From: CAZAQK01 sp046344715 | GTDB taxonomy: Bacteria > Pseudomonadota > Alphaproteobacteria > Rickettsiales > SXRF01 | Direction: 5' to 3' | DNA length: 64,000 nucleotides | NCBI GenBank assembly: GCA_046344715.1 | Contig: JBKDKX010000018.1 | Span: forward strand, 1-64,000 | Part shown: piece after piece, positions 9,390 to 17,358 of the stretch | Position numbering within the stretch: the stretch's first letter is position 1 | How the letters are laid out: the number at the start of each line of letters is the position of its first letter | Translations under genes and position numbers: made by a program | Notes under the pieces: generated by a model | Seen by the model: only the letters and a program-made list of their open reading frames with translations | Told to the model about the DNA's origin: nothing | Databases searched by the model: none

Positions 9390-9455
9390 GGATGACTAGA
9401 TAACTCGATGACTCACATTATCTAGTCAACAAGTCATCGAGTCAACCGGTCATCC
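9390..9455. repeat. Self-similar inverted repeat, copy A (intergenic)
   Basis: The left arm is GGATGACTAGATAACTCGAT and onward; the right arm read in reverse is GGATGACCGGTTGACTCGAT and onward. Each arm consists of imperfect 8-mers of the form GATRACTM. It lies between the EamA gene and the J-protein gene. A near relative lies on the other side of the J-protein gene at 10273-10339. Confidence 0.7.
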
Positions 9456-9456
9456 A

Positions 9457-10227
9457 TTACGCAGCCTTTTTACTCAGCACCTTATATGCCTTGTTGATTT
9501 CTGATGCTTTAAGCCGCAGTAGCATTTCTACTTCTGGTGATAGTTCTTGTGTAGCGTAGCGATCTGGGTGGTATTCGCGCATCAGTTCATGATATTGTTT
9601 TTTGATTTTGGTTGCAGAAGCGCGTTTGTTTACACCAAGTACCTGATGGGCATCGGGCGCGCCAATATTTTTATCACGAATGCTGGTGTACTGCGAAGCG
9701 CTCAGGCCAAGCATGTGCGCGATTTTTGCCAGCATCATCTCAGAGGCGGGGGATACAACACCATCGGCGCCCGCTATTCTGAAAAGACGTTCCACCAGCT
9801 CTGAATAAAGCGGCATGTTGCGCGGATATACATATTTTATCTGGTTCACATAGTGACTGAAATGCACGGTGTTCTCACACGCAATGGCAAAGAGAGAGCG
9901 TATCTTCATGCACACGCCGCCAAGCAGCGGGAAGGCCTCGCGGAAGGCAATATATTTTTCGGCGGTGAGTGTGCCATCGGCACGCGCCACCTGCGCAGCG
10001 AGTGCAATCAGCGAAAAGGTAAAAGATATTTCTTTGAAGGTTGCATCTTTAGGGGTGATGCGCTCCATCTGCGCATCGGGCAGTGGTGTGCTTGGCGATT
10101 CATCTGACCAGCCATATATCTTGTACCACAGCCCGACAGAAACCTTTCGCGGTGACTTTATCACGCCGGTAATTGCGTGCGATAATTGCCTGAATGACGA
10201 TGTTTTCTTTAGCTGCAACCGATACAC
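9457..10227 (-). CDS. DjlA-like co-chaperone: TerB-like domain plus C-terminal J domain
   Basis: The 256-residue protein has a helical TerB-like acid-rich domain at about residues 80-180 (AQVARADGTLTAEK and AGADGVVSPASEMMLAKIA). A C-terminal J domain follows at about 190-256 with the HPD tripeptide in EYHPDRYA. The J domain stimulates DnaK-type ATPase activity. E. coli DjlA has the same TerB-J order but begins with a membrane segment; none is obvious here. The start is a GTG at 10227. Self-similar inverted repeats flank the gene on both sides. Confidence 0.8.
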   Translation of the reverse strand: MYRLQLKKTSSFRQLSHAITGVIKSPRKVSVGLWYKIYGWSDESPSTPLPDAQMERITPKDATFKEISFTFSLIALAAQVARADGTLTAEKYIAFREAFPLLGGVCMKIRSLFAIACENTVHFSHYVNQIKYVYPRNMPLYSELVERLFRIAGADGVVSPASEMMLAKIAHMLGLSASQYTSIRDKNIGAPDAHQVLGVNKRASATKIKKQYHELMREYHPDRYATQELSPEVEMLLRLKASEINKAYKVLSKKAA

Positions 10228-10272
10228 TCCTGCCTGCCGGAAGTGTAGCGCAAGTGGGGGGCGGTGACAATA

Positions 10273-10339
10273 GGTGACTGGTTGATAACTCGATGACTCG
10301 GGATTTTCAATTTCGAGTCAACCATTCATCGAGTCATCC
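10273..10339. repeat. Self-similar inverted repeat, copy B
   Basis: Resembles the element at 9390-9455 with words such as GATAACTC, GATGACTCG and GAGTCAACC. Its right end supplies the stop codon of the DUF1476 gene (10334-10336). Confidence 0.65.
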
Positions 10340-10663
10340 TTTTTTATCAGCCAGCACCTGTTCACGAGCGATGTGCATTTTGCCATCCAACTGTTCAAGT
10401 ATCTCTTGTTTGGTTACGGCAATGCCCGCGTCCGTGAAGTCCTTCAGTAGTTTGCCAACCACATCATCATCACCACTTTCTTCAAAATCCGCCATTACCA
10501 CGTCCTTGGCGTATTGCTCTGCTGCATCTCCTTGTTTTCCAAGCTTTTCTGCTGCCCACAGGCCAACCAGCTTGTTGCGGCGGGCGGTGGCTTTGAACAT
10601 CAATTCTTCATCCAGCGCGAATTTGCCTTCAAAGCCTTTTTGGCGGTCATCATAGGTTGTCAT
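10334..10663 (-). CDS. DUF1476 protein, F1-ATPase inhibitor zeta-type
   Basis: The 109-residue acidic helical protein begins MTTYDDRQKGFEGKFALDEE, the family opening. DUF1476 members are almost confined to Alphaproteobacteria, and the Paracoccus protein is the zeta inhibitor of F1-ATPase hydrolysis. The conserved N-terminal inhibitory helix (RQKGFEGKFALDEELMFKATARRNKLVG) is present in full. The gene is divergent from purC. The last codons overlap an inverted repeat. The family assignment is firm; the inhibitor role is inferred from the Paracoccus homologue. Confidence 0.88.
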   Translation of the reverse strand: MTTYDDRQKGFEGKFALDEELMFKATARRNKLVGLWAAEKLGKQGDAAEQYAKDVVMADFEESGDDDVVGKLLKDFTDAGIAVTKQEILEQLDGKMHIAREQVLADKKG

Positions 10664-10792
10664 AGTGGTTTCCTTATGTTTTTAGGGTATGATTGGGGGT
10701 GTATATAGGGCTTTTTTTCTCATACTGCAATGTTGCAGTGACAAAAAAACTACTCTATGAATAAGCTTATGATACAGCAAAGAAAGATACTC

Positions 10793-11623
10793 ATGATGCC
10801 TACCCGCAAACCGATCTATGAAGGTAAAGCCAAGCAATTGTTTGAGGGGCCAGAACCCGGAACACTCATTCAACACTTCAAGGATGATGCCACCGCCTTC
10901 AATAATCTGAAGAAAGGCACCATCAGCGGCAAGGGCGTGCTCAACAACCGCATCTCCGAATATCTGATGACGCGCATTGCCGATATCGGCATTCCCACCC
11001 ATTTCATCCGCACGCTCAACATGCGCGAACAGCTCATCAAAGCGGTGCAGATTGTGCCGCTTGAAGTGATCATCCGTAATGTTGCGGCTGGCAGCTTCGC
11101 CAAACGTTTCAACGTGACTGAGGGTAAGCCGCTTGGCCACCCGCTCATTGAGTATTGCTACAAGAATGATGCGATGGGCGATCCCTTTGTGGCCGAAGAA
11201 CATATCTATGCATTCGGCTGGGCAAGCCCGCAGGAGATTGATGAGATCCGCATGTACTCCTTCCGCATCAACGATTTCCTTTCTGGCCTGTTTTCCGGTA
11301 TTGGTATCCGCCTTGTGGATTTCAAGCTGGAGTTTGGTCGCCTGCAGGAAAATGACCGCGAGATGATCGTGCTCGCTGATGAGATCAGCCCCGATAATTG
11401 CCGCCTGTGGGATTATGAAACCGGCCGCAAGCTGGATAAAGACCGCTTCCGTCAGGATTTAGGCGGTGTAGAAGATGCGTACCGCGAGGTGGCGCGCCGC
11501 CTTGGTGTGATGCCAAAGAATGAAAAAGTGCCGCCGCAGGTGGTGCAGAACAAGAAAAAACCCGCCGCCAAGATGGTGAAAGGGAATGTGAAAGCAAAAG
11601 CGAAGGTGAAGAAGAAGAAATGA
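10793..11623 (+). CDS. purC: SAICAR synthase with a lysine-rich C-terminal tail
   Basis: PurC joins aspartate to CAIR in purine synthesis. The family core is complete: RKPIYEGKAKQLFEGPEPGT, GKGVLNNRISE, GIPTHFIRTLNMREQL, VRNVAAGS, FGWASPQEID and ADEISPDNCRLWD. The ATG at 10793 (or 10796) fits family alignments; an in-frame ATG at 10757 would add 12 unconserved residues and has no Shine-Dalgarno. After the normal end (VARRLGVM) there is an extra tail of about 35 residues, mostly Lys, Ala, Val and Pro, that is not part of the fold. The stop overlaps purS by 4 bp. Confidence 0.93.
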   Translation: MMPTRKPIYEGKAKQLFEGPEPGTLIQHFKDDATAFNNLKKGTISGKGVLNNRISEYLMTRIADIGIPTHFIRTLNMREQLIKAVQIVPLEVIIRNVAAGSFAKRFNVTEGKPLGHPLIEYCYKNDAMGDPFVAEEHIYAFGWASPQEIDEIRMYSFRINDFLSGLFSGIGIRLVDFKLEFGRLQENDREMIVLADEISPDNCRLWDYETGRKLDKDRFRQDLGGVEDAYREVARRLGVMPKNEKVPPQVVQNKKKPAAKMVKGNVKAKAKVKKKK

Positions 11624-11862
11624 AAGCTAAAATACACGTAACACTTAAAAATGGCGTGCTTGACCCGCAGGGGCGGGCGATAGCGGGCGCGTTGGGCAGC
11701 ATGGGTTTTGACAACGTGGCCGATGTACGCCAAGGCAAATATATCGAAGTGGAAATCAAGGAAGCTGACCGCAAGAAGGCCGAAGCCGCCGTTGAAAAAA
11801 TGTGTGCGGGGCTTTTGGCAAACACGGTGATTGAGAATTATAAGTTCGAGCTGGTGGAATGA
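11620..11862 (+). CDS. purS: FGAM synthase PurS subunit
   Basis: This 80-residue subunit couples PurQ and PurL in the multi-subunit FGAM synthase. The sequence MKAKIHVTLKNGVLDPQG followed by LGSMGFDNVADVRQGK matches the family, and VEKMCAGLLANTVIENYKFEL is the usual end. ATGA overlaps join it to purC and to purQ. Its presence agrees with a short-type PurL lacking its own PurS and PurQ domains. Confidence 0.96.
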   Translation: MKAKIHVTLKNGVLDPQGRAIAGALGSMGFDNVADVRQGKYIEVEIKEADRKKAEAAVEKMCAGLLANTVIENYKFELVE

Positions 11863-12539
11863 AAACTGCTGTTATCGTTTTTCCTGCATCAAACTGTGAC
11901 CGTGATGCCTTCACTACGTTGAAGAACCACACCGACAAGAACGTGCAGTATGTCTGGCACCGTGACACCGCGCTGCCTAAAGTAGATTTAGTGATGCTGC
12001 CGGGCGGGTTTTCGTATGGCGATTATCTGCGCTCAGGCGCGATGGCCGCACATTCGCCCATCATGCAGGAAGTGAAGAAACATGCAGCCGCTGGTGGCCT
12101 TGTGCTTGGTGTGTGCAATGGTTTTCAGGTGCTGACCGAAGCGGGCTTGCTGTCGGGCGTGCTCATGCGTAACGCAAAACTCAAATTCCTGTGCAAGGAA
12201 GTGTTCCTGAAAGTCGGCAACAACAGTACGCGCTTTACCAAAGAATATAAAAAAGGGCAGGTCATCAACGTGCCCATCGCGCATCATGACGGCAATTATT
12301 TTGCAGATAGCGATACGCTGAAACGCCTGCAAGATGGTGGTCAGATAGCGTTCCAATACTGCGACGAGAATGGCAACATCACCACCGAATCAAACCCGAA
12401 TGGCTCGCAGCTCAACATTGCAGGCATCTGCAATGAAAAAGGCAACGTGCTGGGCATGATGCCACACCCCGAACGCCACGCCGAAAAACTCGTCGGCGGC
12501 ACCGATGGCGCAGCGATGTTTAGGGGAATCGCTGCTTAG
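11859..12539 (+). CDS. purQ: FGAM synthase glutaminase subunit
   Basis: PurQ is a class I glutamine amidotransferase that supplies ammonia to PurL. The oxyanion segment is VMLPGGFSYGDYLRSGAMAA, the nucleophile cysteine lies in LVLGVCNGFQVL near residue 87, and the His/Glu partners lie in MMPHPERHAE near the C-terminus. The 226-residue length is normal. It is the third gene of purCSQ. In many Alphaproteobacteria purL follows in the same direction; here it lies on the other strand beyond a small inserted gene. Confidence 0.96.
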   Translation: MKTAVIVFPASNCDRDAFTTLKNHTDKNVQYVWHRDTALPKVDLVMLPGGFSYGDYLRSGAMAAHSPIMQEVKKHAAAGGLVLGVCNGFQVLTEAGLLSGVLMRNAKLKFLCKEVFLKVGNNSTRFTKEYKKGQVINVPIAHHDGNYFADSDTLKRLQDGGQIAFQYCDENGNITTESNPNGSQLNIAGICNEKGNVLGMMPHPERHAEKLVGGTDGAAMFRGIAA

Positions 12540-12542
12540 GTT

Positions 12543-12571
12543 AAGCCCCGCACTTGTTGCGGGGTCCGGTT
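12543..12571 (+). terminator. Hairpin repeat after purQ, left arm of an inverted pair
   Basis: CCCCGCA and TGCGGGG form a 7-bp stem with a CTTGT loop. The 28-bp unit is repeated almost perfectly in inverse orientation at 12945-12972, on the other side of the Trypco2-like gene. It may serve as a terminator although no long T run follows. Confidence 0.6.
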
Positions 12572-12607
12572 GAATGAAGTTTGCAACAATTCTGCTAGAG
12601 ATCTTAT

Positions 12608-12946
12608 ATGGAAACTGTAGAGCTGAGTGATTTTATTAGAGATACATTGGTTGAAATTGCAACGGGTATAACTCAAGCAAATGAGAAGATAAGTAAACTA
12701 CAGAATGCACAACATACGCACTCCTATTATTCGTTAAGAACAAATATTGGAGATAACGCTAAGATTCCAGGCGTTCAATTTGATGTAGCTGTAACTGCAA
12801 CAAATAGTAAATCTGGAGATGCAGGGGTGAAAGTGAAACTGGCAGTTATTGGGATAGGTGGAAAAAGAGAAGATACTATCAGCAATGAAATGATGCAGCG
12901 TATTAAATTTGAGATTGGGGTAAGAAGAGAGATAGGTTTCTCTTAA
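12608..12946 (+). CDS. Trypco2-like small protein (tentative)
   Basis: The 112-residue protein opens with METVELSDFIRDTLVEIATG and has a beta-rich second half, VQFDVAVTAT to KVKLAVIGIGGK, then RIKFEIGV. This layout resembles the trypsin-co-occurring domain 2 family, which is linked elsewhere to protease-centred conflict systems; the assignment comes from memory of the pattern and is not certain. The gene is AT-rich compared with purQ and purL. It lies between two inverted copies of a GC-rich hairpin, and its stop codon lies within the right copy. It looks like an insertion between purQ and purL. Confidence 0.5.
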   Translation: METVELSDFIRDTLVEIATGITQANEKISKLQNAQHTHSYYSLRTNIGDNAKIPGVQFDVAVTATNSKSGDAGVKVKLAVIGIGGKREDTISNEMMQRIKFEIGVRREIGFS

Positions 12947-12972
12947 CCAGACCCCGCAACAAGTGCGGGGCT
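12945..12972 (-). terminator. Hairpin repeat after purL, right arm of an inverted pair
   Basis: Inverse copy of the unit at 12543-12571 with one mismatch over the aligned core. It lies directly beyond the purL stop codon, so it could end purL transcription on the minus strand. Confidence 0.6.
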
Positions 12973-15249
12973 CTAACCCATCAACTCCGGCAAAAATTTC
13001 TCATTCGCCTTTTTGAGGTCATTCACACTCAGCGTGCAGATGCCGCCTTCGATTTCGAATGTGTCTTTCTGCGTGGTGCCGAGTTTGGTGATGGAAACAC
13101 CTGCGGATGCAGCCAGTTTTTCGATCTCTGCGCCGTTTGAGGTGGTAATCACATAACGCGCCTGATCCTCGCCGAACCAGAAGGGGAAGTCAGCCCCCTC
13201 CCTAGCCCTCCCCCCTTCAGGGAGAGGGGATTTCATTGCTCCCTCTCCCGCTTTAGCGGGGGAGGGTTGGGGAGGGGGTGTAAGTTTCGCGCCAATGCCA
13301 GTTTTGTAGGTCATCTCGGCAAGTGCTACCATCAGGCCGCCATCCGCGCAGTCGTGGCATGCAGAAATTTTACCGTCGCCAATCAGTGCGCGCACGAAAT
13401 CGCCATTTTTCTTTTCCACTGCAAGGTCAACCGGCGGGGCTGAGCCTTCTTCCTTGCCGAATAGTTCACGCAGCGCGAGCGACTGGCCGAGATGCCCCTT
13501 CGTTTCACCCACCACATAAATCGCTTCACCTGTATTCACAAATGCATTGCCGCAGCGTTTCTCTACATCTTTCAAAATTCCGACACCGCCAATGGCAGGG
13601 GTGGGCAAAATGCCTTTGCCGTTCGTTTCATTGTACAGCGATGCATTGCCGGAAATGATCGGGTAATCCAGAGCGCGGCAGGCTTGTGACATGCCGTCCA
13701 GGCAGCCCACAATCTGCCCCATGATTTCAGGCTTCTGTGGGTTGCCGAAATTAAGGCAGTTGGTAATCGCCAGTGGCGTTGCGCCCACAGCCGTTAAATT
13801 GCGCCATGTTTCGGCCACAGCTTGTTTGCCGCCTTCGACGGGGTCAGCGTAGCAGTAACGCGGTGTGCAATCGGTGCTGATGGCGAGAGCCTTTTTGGTG
13901 CCGTGCACGCGCACCACAGCCGCATCACCACCCGGGCGCGCCACCGTGTCATTACCCACCATGTGGTCATACTGCTCGTATATCCAGCGTTTGCTGGCGA
14001 GGTCGGGGCAGCTTATGAGTTTCAGCAGATCATCAACTGCCTTGCGGTGCACTACATCGGCATCTTTCAGAACCACATCGGCGCGTTTTGGCGTCGGTGT
14101 CCACGGGCGTTCATACATCGGTGCATCGGTGGAAACCGGCGCGATCGGCATATCAGCCACCGTCTCGCCGTGCCATTTGAGCACGATGTTGCCCGTATCG
14201 GTGAGTTTGCCAATGACCGCGAAATCCAGCTCCCACTTGTCAAAAATTGCTTTGGCGAGCGCTTCCTTGCCGGGCTTTAAAATAATCAGCATGCGCTCCT
14301 GCGATTCGGAGAGCATCATCTCATACGGTGTCATGCCTTCTTCGCGCGTTGGCACGTTTTCCATGATGAGTTCAATGCCGAGGTCACCTTTGCCCGCCAT
14401 TTCCAGCGAAGAGGAGGTGAGGCCTGCCGCACCCATATCCTGAATCGCCACAATCGCATCGGTCTGCATCAGTTCCATGCAGGCTTCGATGAGGAGTTTT
14501 TCCGTAAACGGGTCACCCACCTGCACGGTCGGGCGTTTTTCTTCGGAGGCGTCGTCAAATTCTGCGCTCGCCATGGTCGCGCCATGAATGCCATCACGCC
14601 CCGTTTTGGAACCCACATACACCACAGGGTTTCCTACGCCTGCCGCAGCGGAATAAAAAATCTTGTCCGTATCGGCAATGCCAACGGTCATAGCATTCAC
14701 TAAGATATTGCCATTGTAGCTTGGGTGGAATGTACATTCACCGCCAACGGTCGGCACACCCACGCAGTTGCCGTACGAGCCAATACCTGCCACAACACCA
14801 GACACCAGATGCTTCGTTTTCGGATGGTCAGGCGCACCGAAGCGCAGCGCGTTCATGTTCGCAATTGGCCGCGCGCCCATGGTGAACACATCGCGAAGAA
14901 TTCCGCCGACGCCGGTTGCCGCGCCCTGAAAAGGTTCAATGTAAGAAGGATGATTGTGCGATTCCATTTTGAAAATCGCCGCCTGCCCATCACCAATATC
15001 AATAACACCGGCATTTTCGCCCGGGCCGCAGATCACCCATGGTGCTTCGGTGGGTAGTTTTTTTAAGTGCACACGCGTGGATTTATACGAGCAATGCTCA
15101 GACCACATTACCGAGAAAATGCCCAACTCGATAAGATTCGGCTCACGTCCCAGTATTTTCAGGATGCGCTGGTATTCTTCCGGCGCGAGCCCGTGTTCGG
15201 CAACGATCTCAGGGGTGATGGATATTTTTTGTGCAGCGTTTGATTTCAT
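12973..15249 (-). CDS. purL: FGAM synthase large subunit, with an in-frame palindromic insertion
   Basis: PurL makes FGAM from FGAR, ATP and glutamine-derived ammonia. Family landmarks are MWSEHCSYKSTR, FKMESHNHPSYIEPFQGAATG, QDMGAAGLTSSSLEMA, RPGGDAAVVRV and HDCADGGLMVALAEM. At 758 residues it is slightly long. The excess is a Pro/Gly/Glu-rich block at about residues 657-686, encoded by a palindromic DNA repeat (13194-13280), after which the conserved sequence resumes with the frame intact. It is inverted relative to purCSQ. Confidence 0.94.
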   Translation of the reverse strand: MKSNAAQKISITPEIVAEHGLAPEEYQRILKILGREPNLIELGIFSVMWSEHCSYKSTRVHLKKLPTEAPWVICGPGENAGVIDIGDGQAAIFKMESHNHPSYIEPFQGAATGVGGILRDVFTMGARPIANMNALRFGAPDHPKTKHLVSGVVAGIGSYGNCVGVPTVGGECTFHPSYNGNILVNAMTVGIADTDKIFYSAAAGVGNPVVYVGSKTGRDGIHGATMASAEFDDASEEKRPTVQVGDPFTEKLLIEACMELMQTDAIVAIQDMGAAGLTSSSLEMAGKGDLGIELIMENVPTREEGMTPYEMMLSESQERMLIILKPGKEALAKAIFDKWELDFAVIGKLTDTGNIVLKWHGETVADMPIAPVSTDAPMYERPWTPTPKRADVVLKDADVVHRKAVDDLLKLISCPDLASKRWIYEQYDHMVGNDTVARPGGDAAVVRVHGTKKALAISTDCTPRYCYADPVEGGKQAVAETWRNLTAVGATPLAITNCLNFGNPQKPEIMGQIVGCLDGMSQACRALDYPIISGNASLYNETNGKGILPTPAIGGVGILKDVEKRCGNAFVNTGEAIYVVGETKGHLGQSLALRELFGKEEGSAPPVDLAVEKKNGDFVRALIGDGKISACHDCADGGLMVALAEMTYKTGIGAKLTPPPQPSPAKAGEGAMKSPLPEGGRAREGADFPFWFGEDQARYVITTSNGAEIEKLAASAGVSITKLGTTQKDTFEIEGGICTLSVNDLKKANEKFLPELMG
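13194..13280. repeat. Palindromic element inside purL
   Basis: Outer arms GCCCCCTCCC and GGGAGGGGGT enclose two smaller hairpins (CCCCTTCAGGG and CCCGCTTTAGCGGG). Translated in the purL frame it gives about 29 low-complexity residues. A related copy lies between genes at 25041-25105. Confidence 0.85.
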
Positions 15250-15279
15250 GCCGCATTTATTAGCATGGCTGACGAAATA

Positions 15280-16011
15280 TTAAAGCGGAAATTCATAATC
15301 CAGAAAGAACTTAAATGAACCATCTTCAGCGGCATCTGAGGCCGCTATAAGGTAGCCCAGCTGGAATTTTAGGCTTTCTGTCAGTTCGCCATGCAGCACA
15401 GGGCCGATACGGTGTGATTGTTCTTCGTACCCCTGCATGTCGCTTATCTCACCAAAACTGTTATATACCTCAATACTTGGCTGGAATAACGGGCTTATTT
15501 TGTAACGTGCCTGCCAGCTGGTGGAAAGGGTGGTATCGGCTGACGCATCTGTGCCAACTTCCTTTGAGAAATTGGTGTTCTGCATCACCGTAATGTCACT
15601 CAGTTTTTTGGAAAAAAGGAATTTGGCTTCCATAGCCTCGGCACTGTCGGGCTCATGATTCCACTCATACGCAAGTTTCAGCGCAAAATCGAGCCAGTAG
15701 GCATCTGGTTCAAAGAAACGGAATTTGCCTTCTACTTCCGAGGAATCATAAAAATAACCACTAGTGGGGTTATCTTGCCAGTCGCCCTGAAATTCAACGG
15801 CAAAATAATCCGTAACACCATATACCATCTTTATCGCGTTAATCGCGCGGCCATCGCGCGATGCGCTGTCGTCTACATCATAGCGATTGCGGGATTCAAT
15901 TTCAGCAATGCCTTTTTTAATGCCAGGGCTGCTGACATTGAAGGTGGCATGTGCAGGAGAGACGCAGAGTAGTGCGGCGGTATAGATAACAAAAAAGGAT
16001 CCGTTTTTCAT
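15280..16011 (-). CDS. Predicted outer-membrane beta-barrel protein in the iron operon
   Basis: The 243-residue protein has a signal peptide (MKNGSFFVIYTAALLCVSPAHA, cleavage after AHA). The rest shows alternating aromatic and polar residues typical of beta strands, for example YFAVEFQGDW, YWLDFALKLAYEW and SLKFQLGYLIAAS, and it ends KFFLDYEFPL. I do not recognise the family. It is the third gene, 40 bp after an FTR1 permease and downstream of a Fur box, so a role in iron-related envelope transport is plausible but inferred only from position. Confidence 0.6.
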   Translation of the reverse strand: MKNGSFFVIYTAALLCVSPAHATFNVSSPGIKKGIAEIESRNRYDVDDSASRDGRAINAIKMVYGVTDYFAVEFQGDWQDNPTSGYFYDSSEVEGKFRFFEPDAYWLDFALKLAYEWNHEPDSAEAMEAKFLFSKKLSDITVMQNTNFSKEVGTDASADTTLSTSWQARYKISPLFQPSIEVYNSFGEISDMQGYEEQSHRIGPVLHGELTESLKFQLGYLIAASDAAEDGSFKFFLDYEFPL

Positions 16012-16051
16012 GCCCTCACAAGAATGCAGGCGGGGAAAATATGCAAGTGGT

Positions 16052-16888
16052 TTATGCGTTGGCAGGTAGTGCTGAAGACTTGCCAGTATTTGGCTGTATC
16101 AGCTTTTGTATTGCGAGTATCAGCACAAGTGTAACCACATAAAACACACCCTGAATGCCGCTGGGGCGCTCGGTGTAGCCCAGCATGGCATGAAGAATTT
16201 TACCCAGCATGCTACCTTCGGAAAGTATTGCGCTAGTATCCCATAGTTCTGGAATGAGTACTGGTACAGCATCCGCAGCGACAAGGTATCCGGCAGCGTG
16301 TGCGCTCATGCCGCAGGCGAGCAGTATCAGCATCCAGCTTGTGACAGTGAATACATATTTGGTGCTTATTTTTATAAGCCCTAGATAAATAGCAAAGCCC
16401 AGTGCTGAAGCAGCTATAGTGCCGCCGATGCCGCCTGCGGTGATTGCAAGGAGTGACTCTTCCGTGGCGCTCAAGATGCCATACATGAACAGCACTATCT
16501 CCGCGCCTTCACGCCACATGGCAAGGCTGATGATGATGGCCAGCGAATATAGTTTTGCCTCGCCACGGGCGATTGCTTTTCCGGTATCTTTGATTTTTTG
16601 CGCCAGTTCGCGGCCATGTGTCTGCATCCATATAACTGTCCAGCCGATCATGAAACTGGCAGCCAGCAGTACACCGGCGTTAAATATTTCCTGCCCCATG
16701 CCTTCCATGCTCTCTGAAATACTGTCAGCAAAAACAGCAACCAGTGCCGAGCCAATGAGCCCACCTACTATGCCCATCCACACCCAGCGGTTACGGCCTG
16801 CAATGCCGCGTGTTGCCGCCAGCACCACACTTAAAATGATGGCGATTTCAAGAATTTCACGGAAAAAAATCAAGAAGGTGGGGAGCAT
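16052..16888 (-). CDS. FTR1-family iron permease
   Basis: The 278-residue inner-membrane protein has about seven hydrophobic segments and the two REXXE iron-binding motifs of the FTR1/EfeU family. The first is FREILE at residues 9-14, and the second is WREGAE near residue 124. Family members import ferric or oxidised iron together with an oxidase or a periplasmic cupredoxin-type partner. The gene upstream is such a cupredoxin-like protein, and a Fur box precedes the pair. No EfeB or full EfeO is present in the window. Confidence 0.9.
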   Translation of the reverse strand: MLPTFLIFFREILEIAIILSVVLAATRGIAGRNRWVWMGIVGGLIGSALVAVFADSISESMEGMGQEIFNAGVLLAASFMIGWTVIWMQTHGRELAQKIKDTGKAIARGEAKLYSLAIIISLAMWREGAEIVLFMYGILSATEESLLAITAGGIGGTIAASALGFAIYLGLIKISTKYVFTVTSWMLILLACGMSAHAAGYLVAADAVPVLIPELWDTSAILSEGSMLGKILHAMLGYTERPSGIQGVFYVVTLVLILAIQKLIQPNTGKSSALPANA

Positions 16889-16899
16889 ACGTTTTCCTT

Positions 16900-16926
16900 G
16901 TCATTCCCGCGAAGGCGGGAATCCAG
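16900..16926. repeat. Short palindromic repeat between cupredoxin and FTR1 genes
   Basis: TCATTCCCGC-GAAG-GCGGGAATCC is a short hairpin of a type widespread in proteobacterial intergenic regions. It lies in the 50-bp gap inside the iron operon. Confidence 0.75.
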
Positions 16927-16938
16927 TTTTATTTACCA

Positions 16939-17262
16939 TCACTTAACTATCAGCTTTCCCTGTGCGGTCTTTTCATTGAATTCATCGAAGAATTTGTATT
17001 CGCCAGCCTTCAGCGGACCAACATTGATGGTGGCTTCACCACCGCCTTTGATGATTTTTTCACGCTTAAAATCATCGCTTTCAAATTCGGCGGGGGTTTC
17101 ATCTTCGTTTTTCACCAGCAGTTTGAATTTGGTATCCGCCGGTGCTTCGATGGTTTCTGGTGTGAATTTATGGTCTTTTAGCGTAAGCGTATAGGTTTCC
17201 ACTTCTGCAAGAGCAGGTGTTGAGAGCAGTGTGATGGTGGTAAGCAAGGCGAGTTTCTTCAT
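16939..17262 (-). CDS. Periplasmic cupredoxin-like iron-uptake partner
   Basis: The 107-residue protein has a signal peptide (MKKLALLTTITLLSTPALA) and a small beta-sandwich domain resembling the EfeO-type cupredoxin domain: YTLTLKDHKFTPETIEAPAD, then KLLVKNEDETPAEFESDDF and GEYKFFDEF. I set the start at ATG 17262 because AAAGGA lies 6 nt upstream; an in-frame start at 17280 would add six residues in front of the signal peptide. It probably binds metal for the FTR1 permease encoded 50 bp downstream. A Fur box lies 20-40 bp upstream. Confidence 0.8.
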   Translation of the reverse strand: MKKLALLTTITLLSTPALAEVETYTLTLKDHKFTPETIEAPADTKFKLLVKNEDETPAEFESDDFKREKIIKGGGEATINVGPLKAGEYKFFDEFNEKTAQGKLIVK

Positions 17263-17282
17263 AGCAATTCCTTTGCGCAAGT

Positions 17283-17301
17283 GATAATCATTCTCATTAT
17301 A
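17283..17301 (-). promoter_or_regulatory. Fur box in front of the iron operon
   Basis: Read on the minus strand the site is TATAATGAGAATGATTATC, 16 of 19 positions matching the classical Fur consensus. It sits between the divergent cupredoxin and bolA genes and predicts repression by iron. Confidence 0.85.
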
Positions 17302-17323
17302 GGAAATTTCTACCTTCTTTGTC

Positions 17324-17352
17324 TTGCGCTGTCAATGGGAATTCCCTAGATA
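17324..17352 (+). promoter_or_regulatory. Likely bolA promoter
   Basis: TTGCGC (17324-17329), a 17-bp spacer and TAGATA (17347-17352). The expected start of transcription falls at about 17359, which is the annotated bolA ATG, so the message could be leaderless or use the ATG at 17365. Confidence 0.45.
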
Positions 17353-17358
17353 TACGCC

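Noticed and set aside
12543..12972. Insertion sequence or transposon
   Set aside because: No transposase, no target-site duplication seen; each arm is itself a hairpin and may simply be a terminator repeat.
16419..16946. 175-codon plus-strand frame opposite the FTR1 gene
   Set aside because: Shadow of a conserved permease; product is low-complexity with no ribosome binding site.
15280..17262. Full EfeUOB iron-uptake system
   Set aside because: Only an FTR1 permease and a cupredoxin-like protein are present; no EfeB peroxidase or full-length EfeO with an M75 domain.
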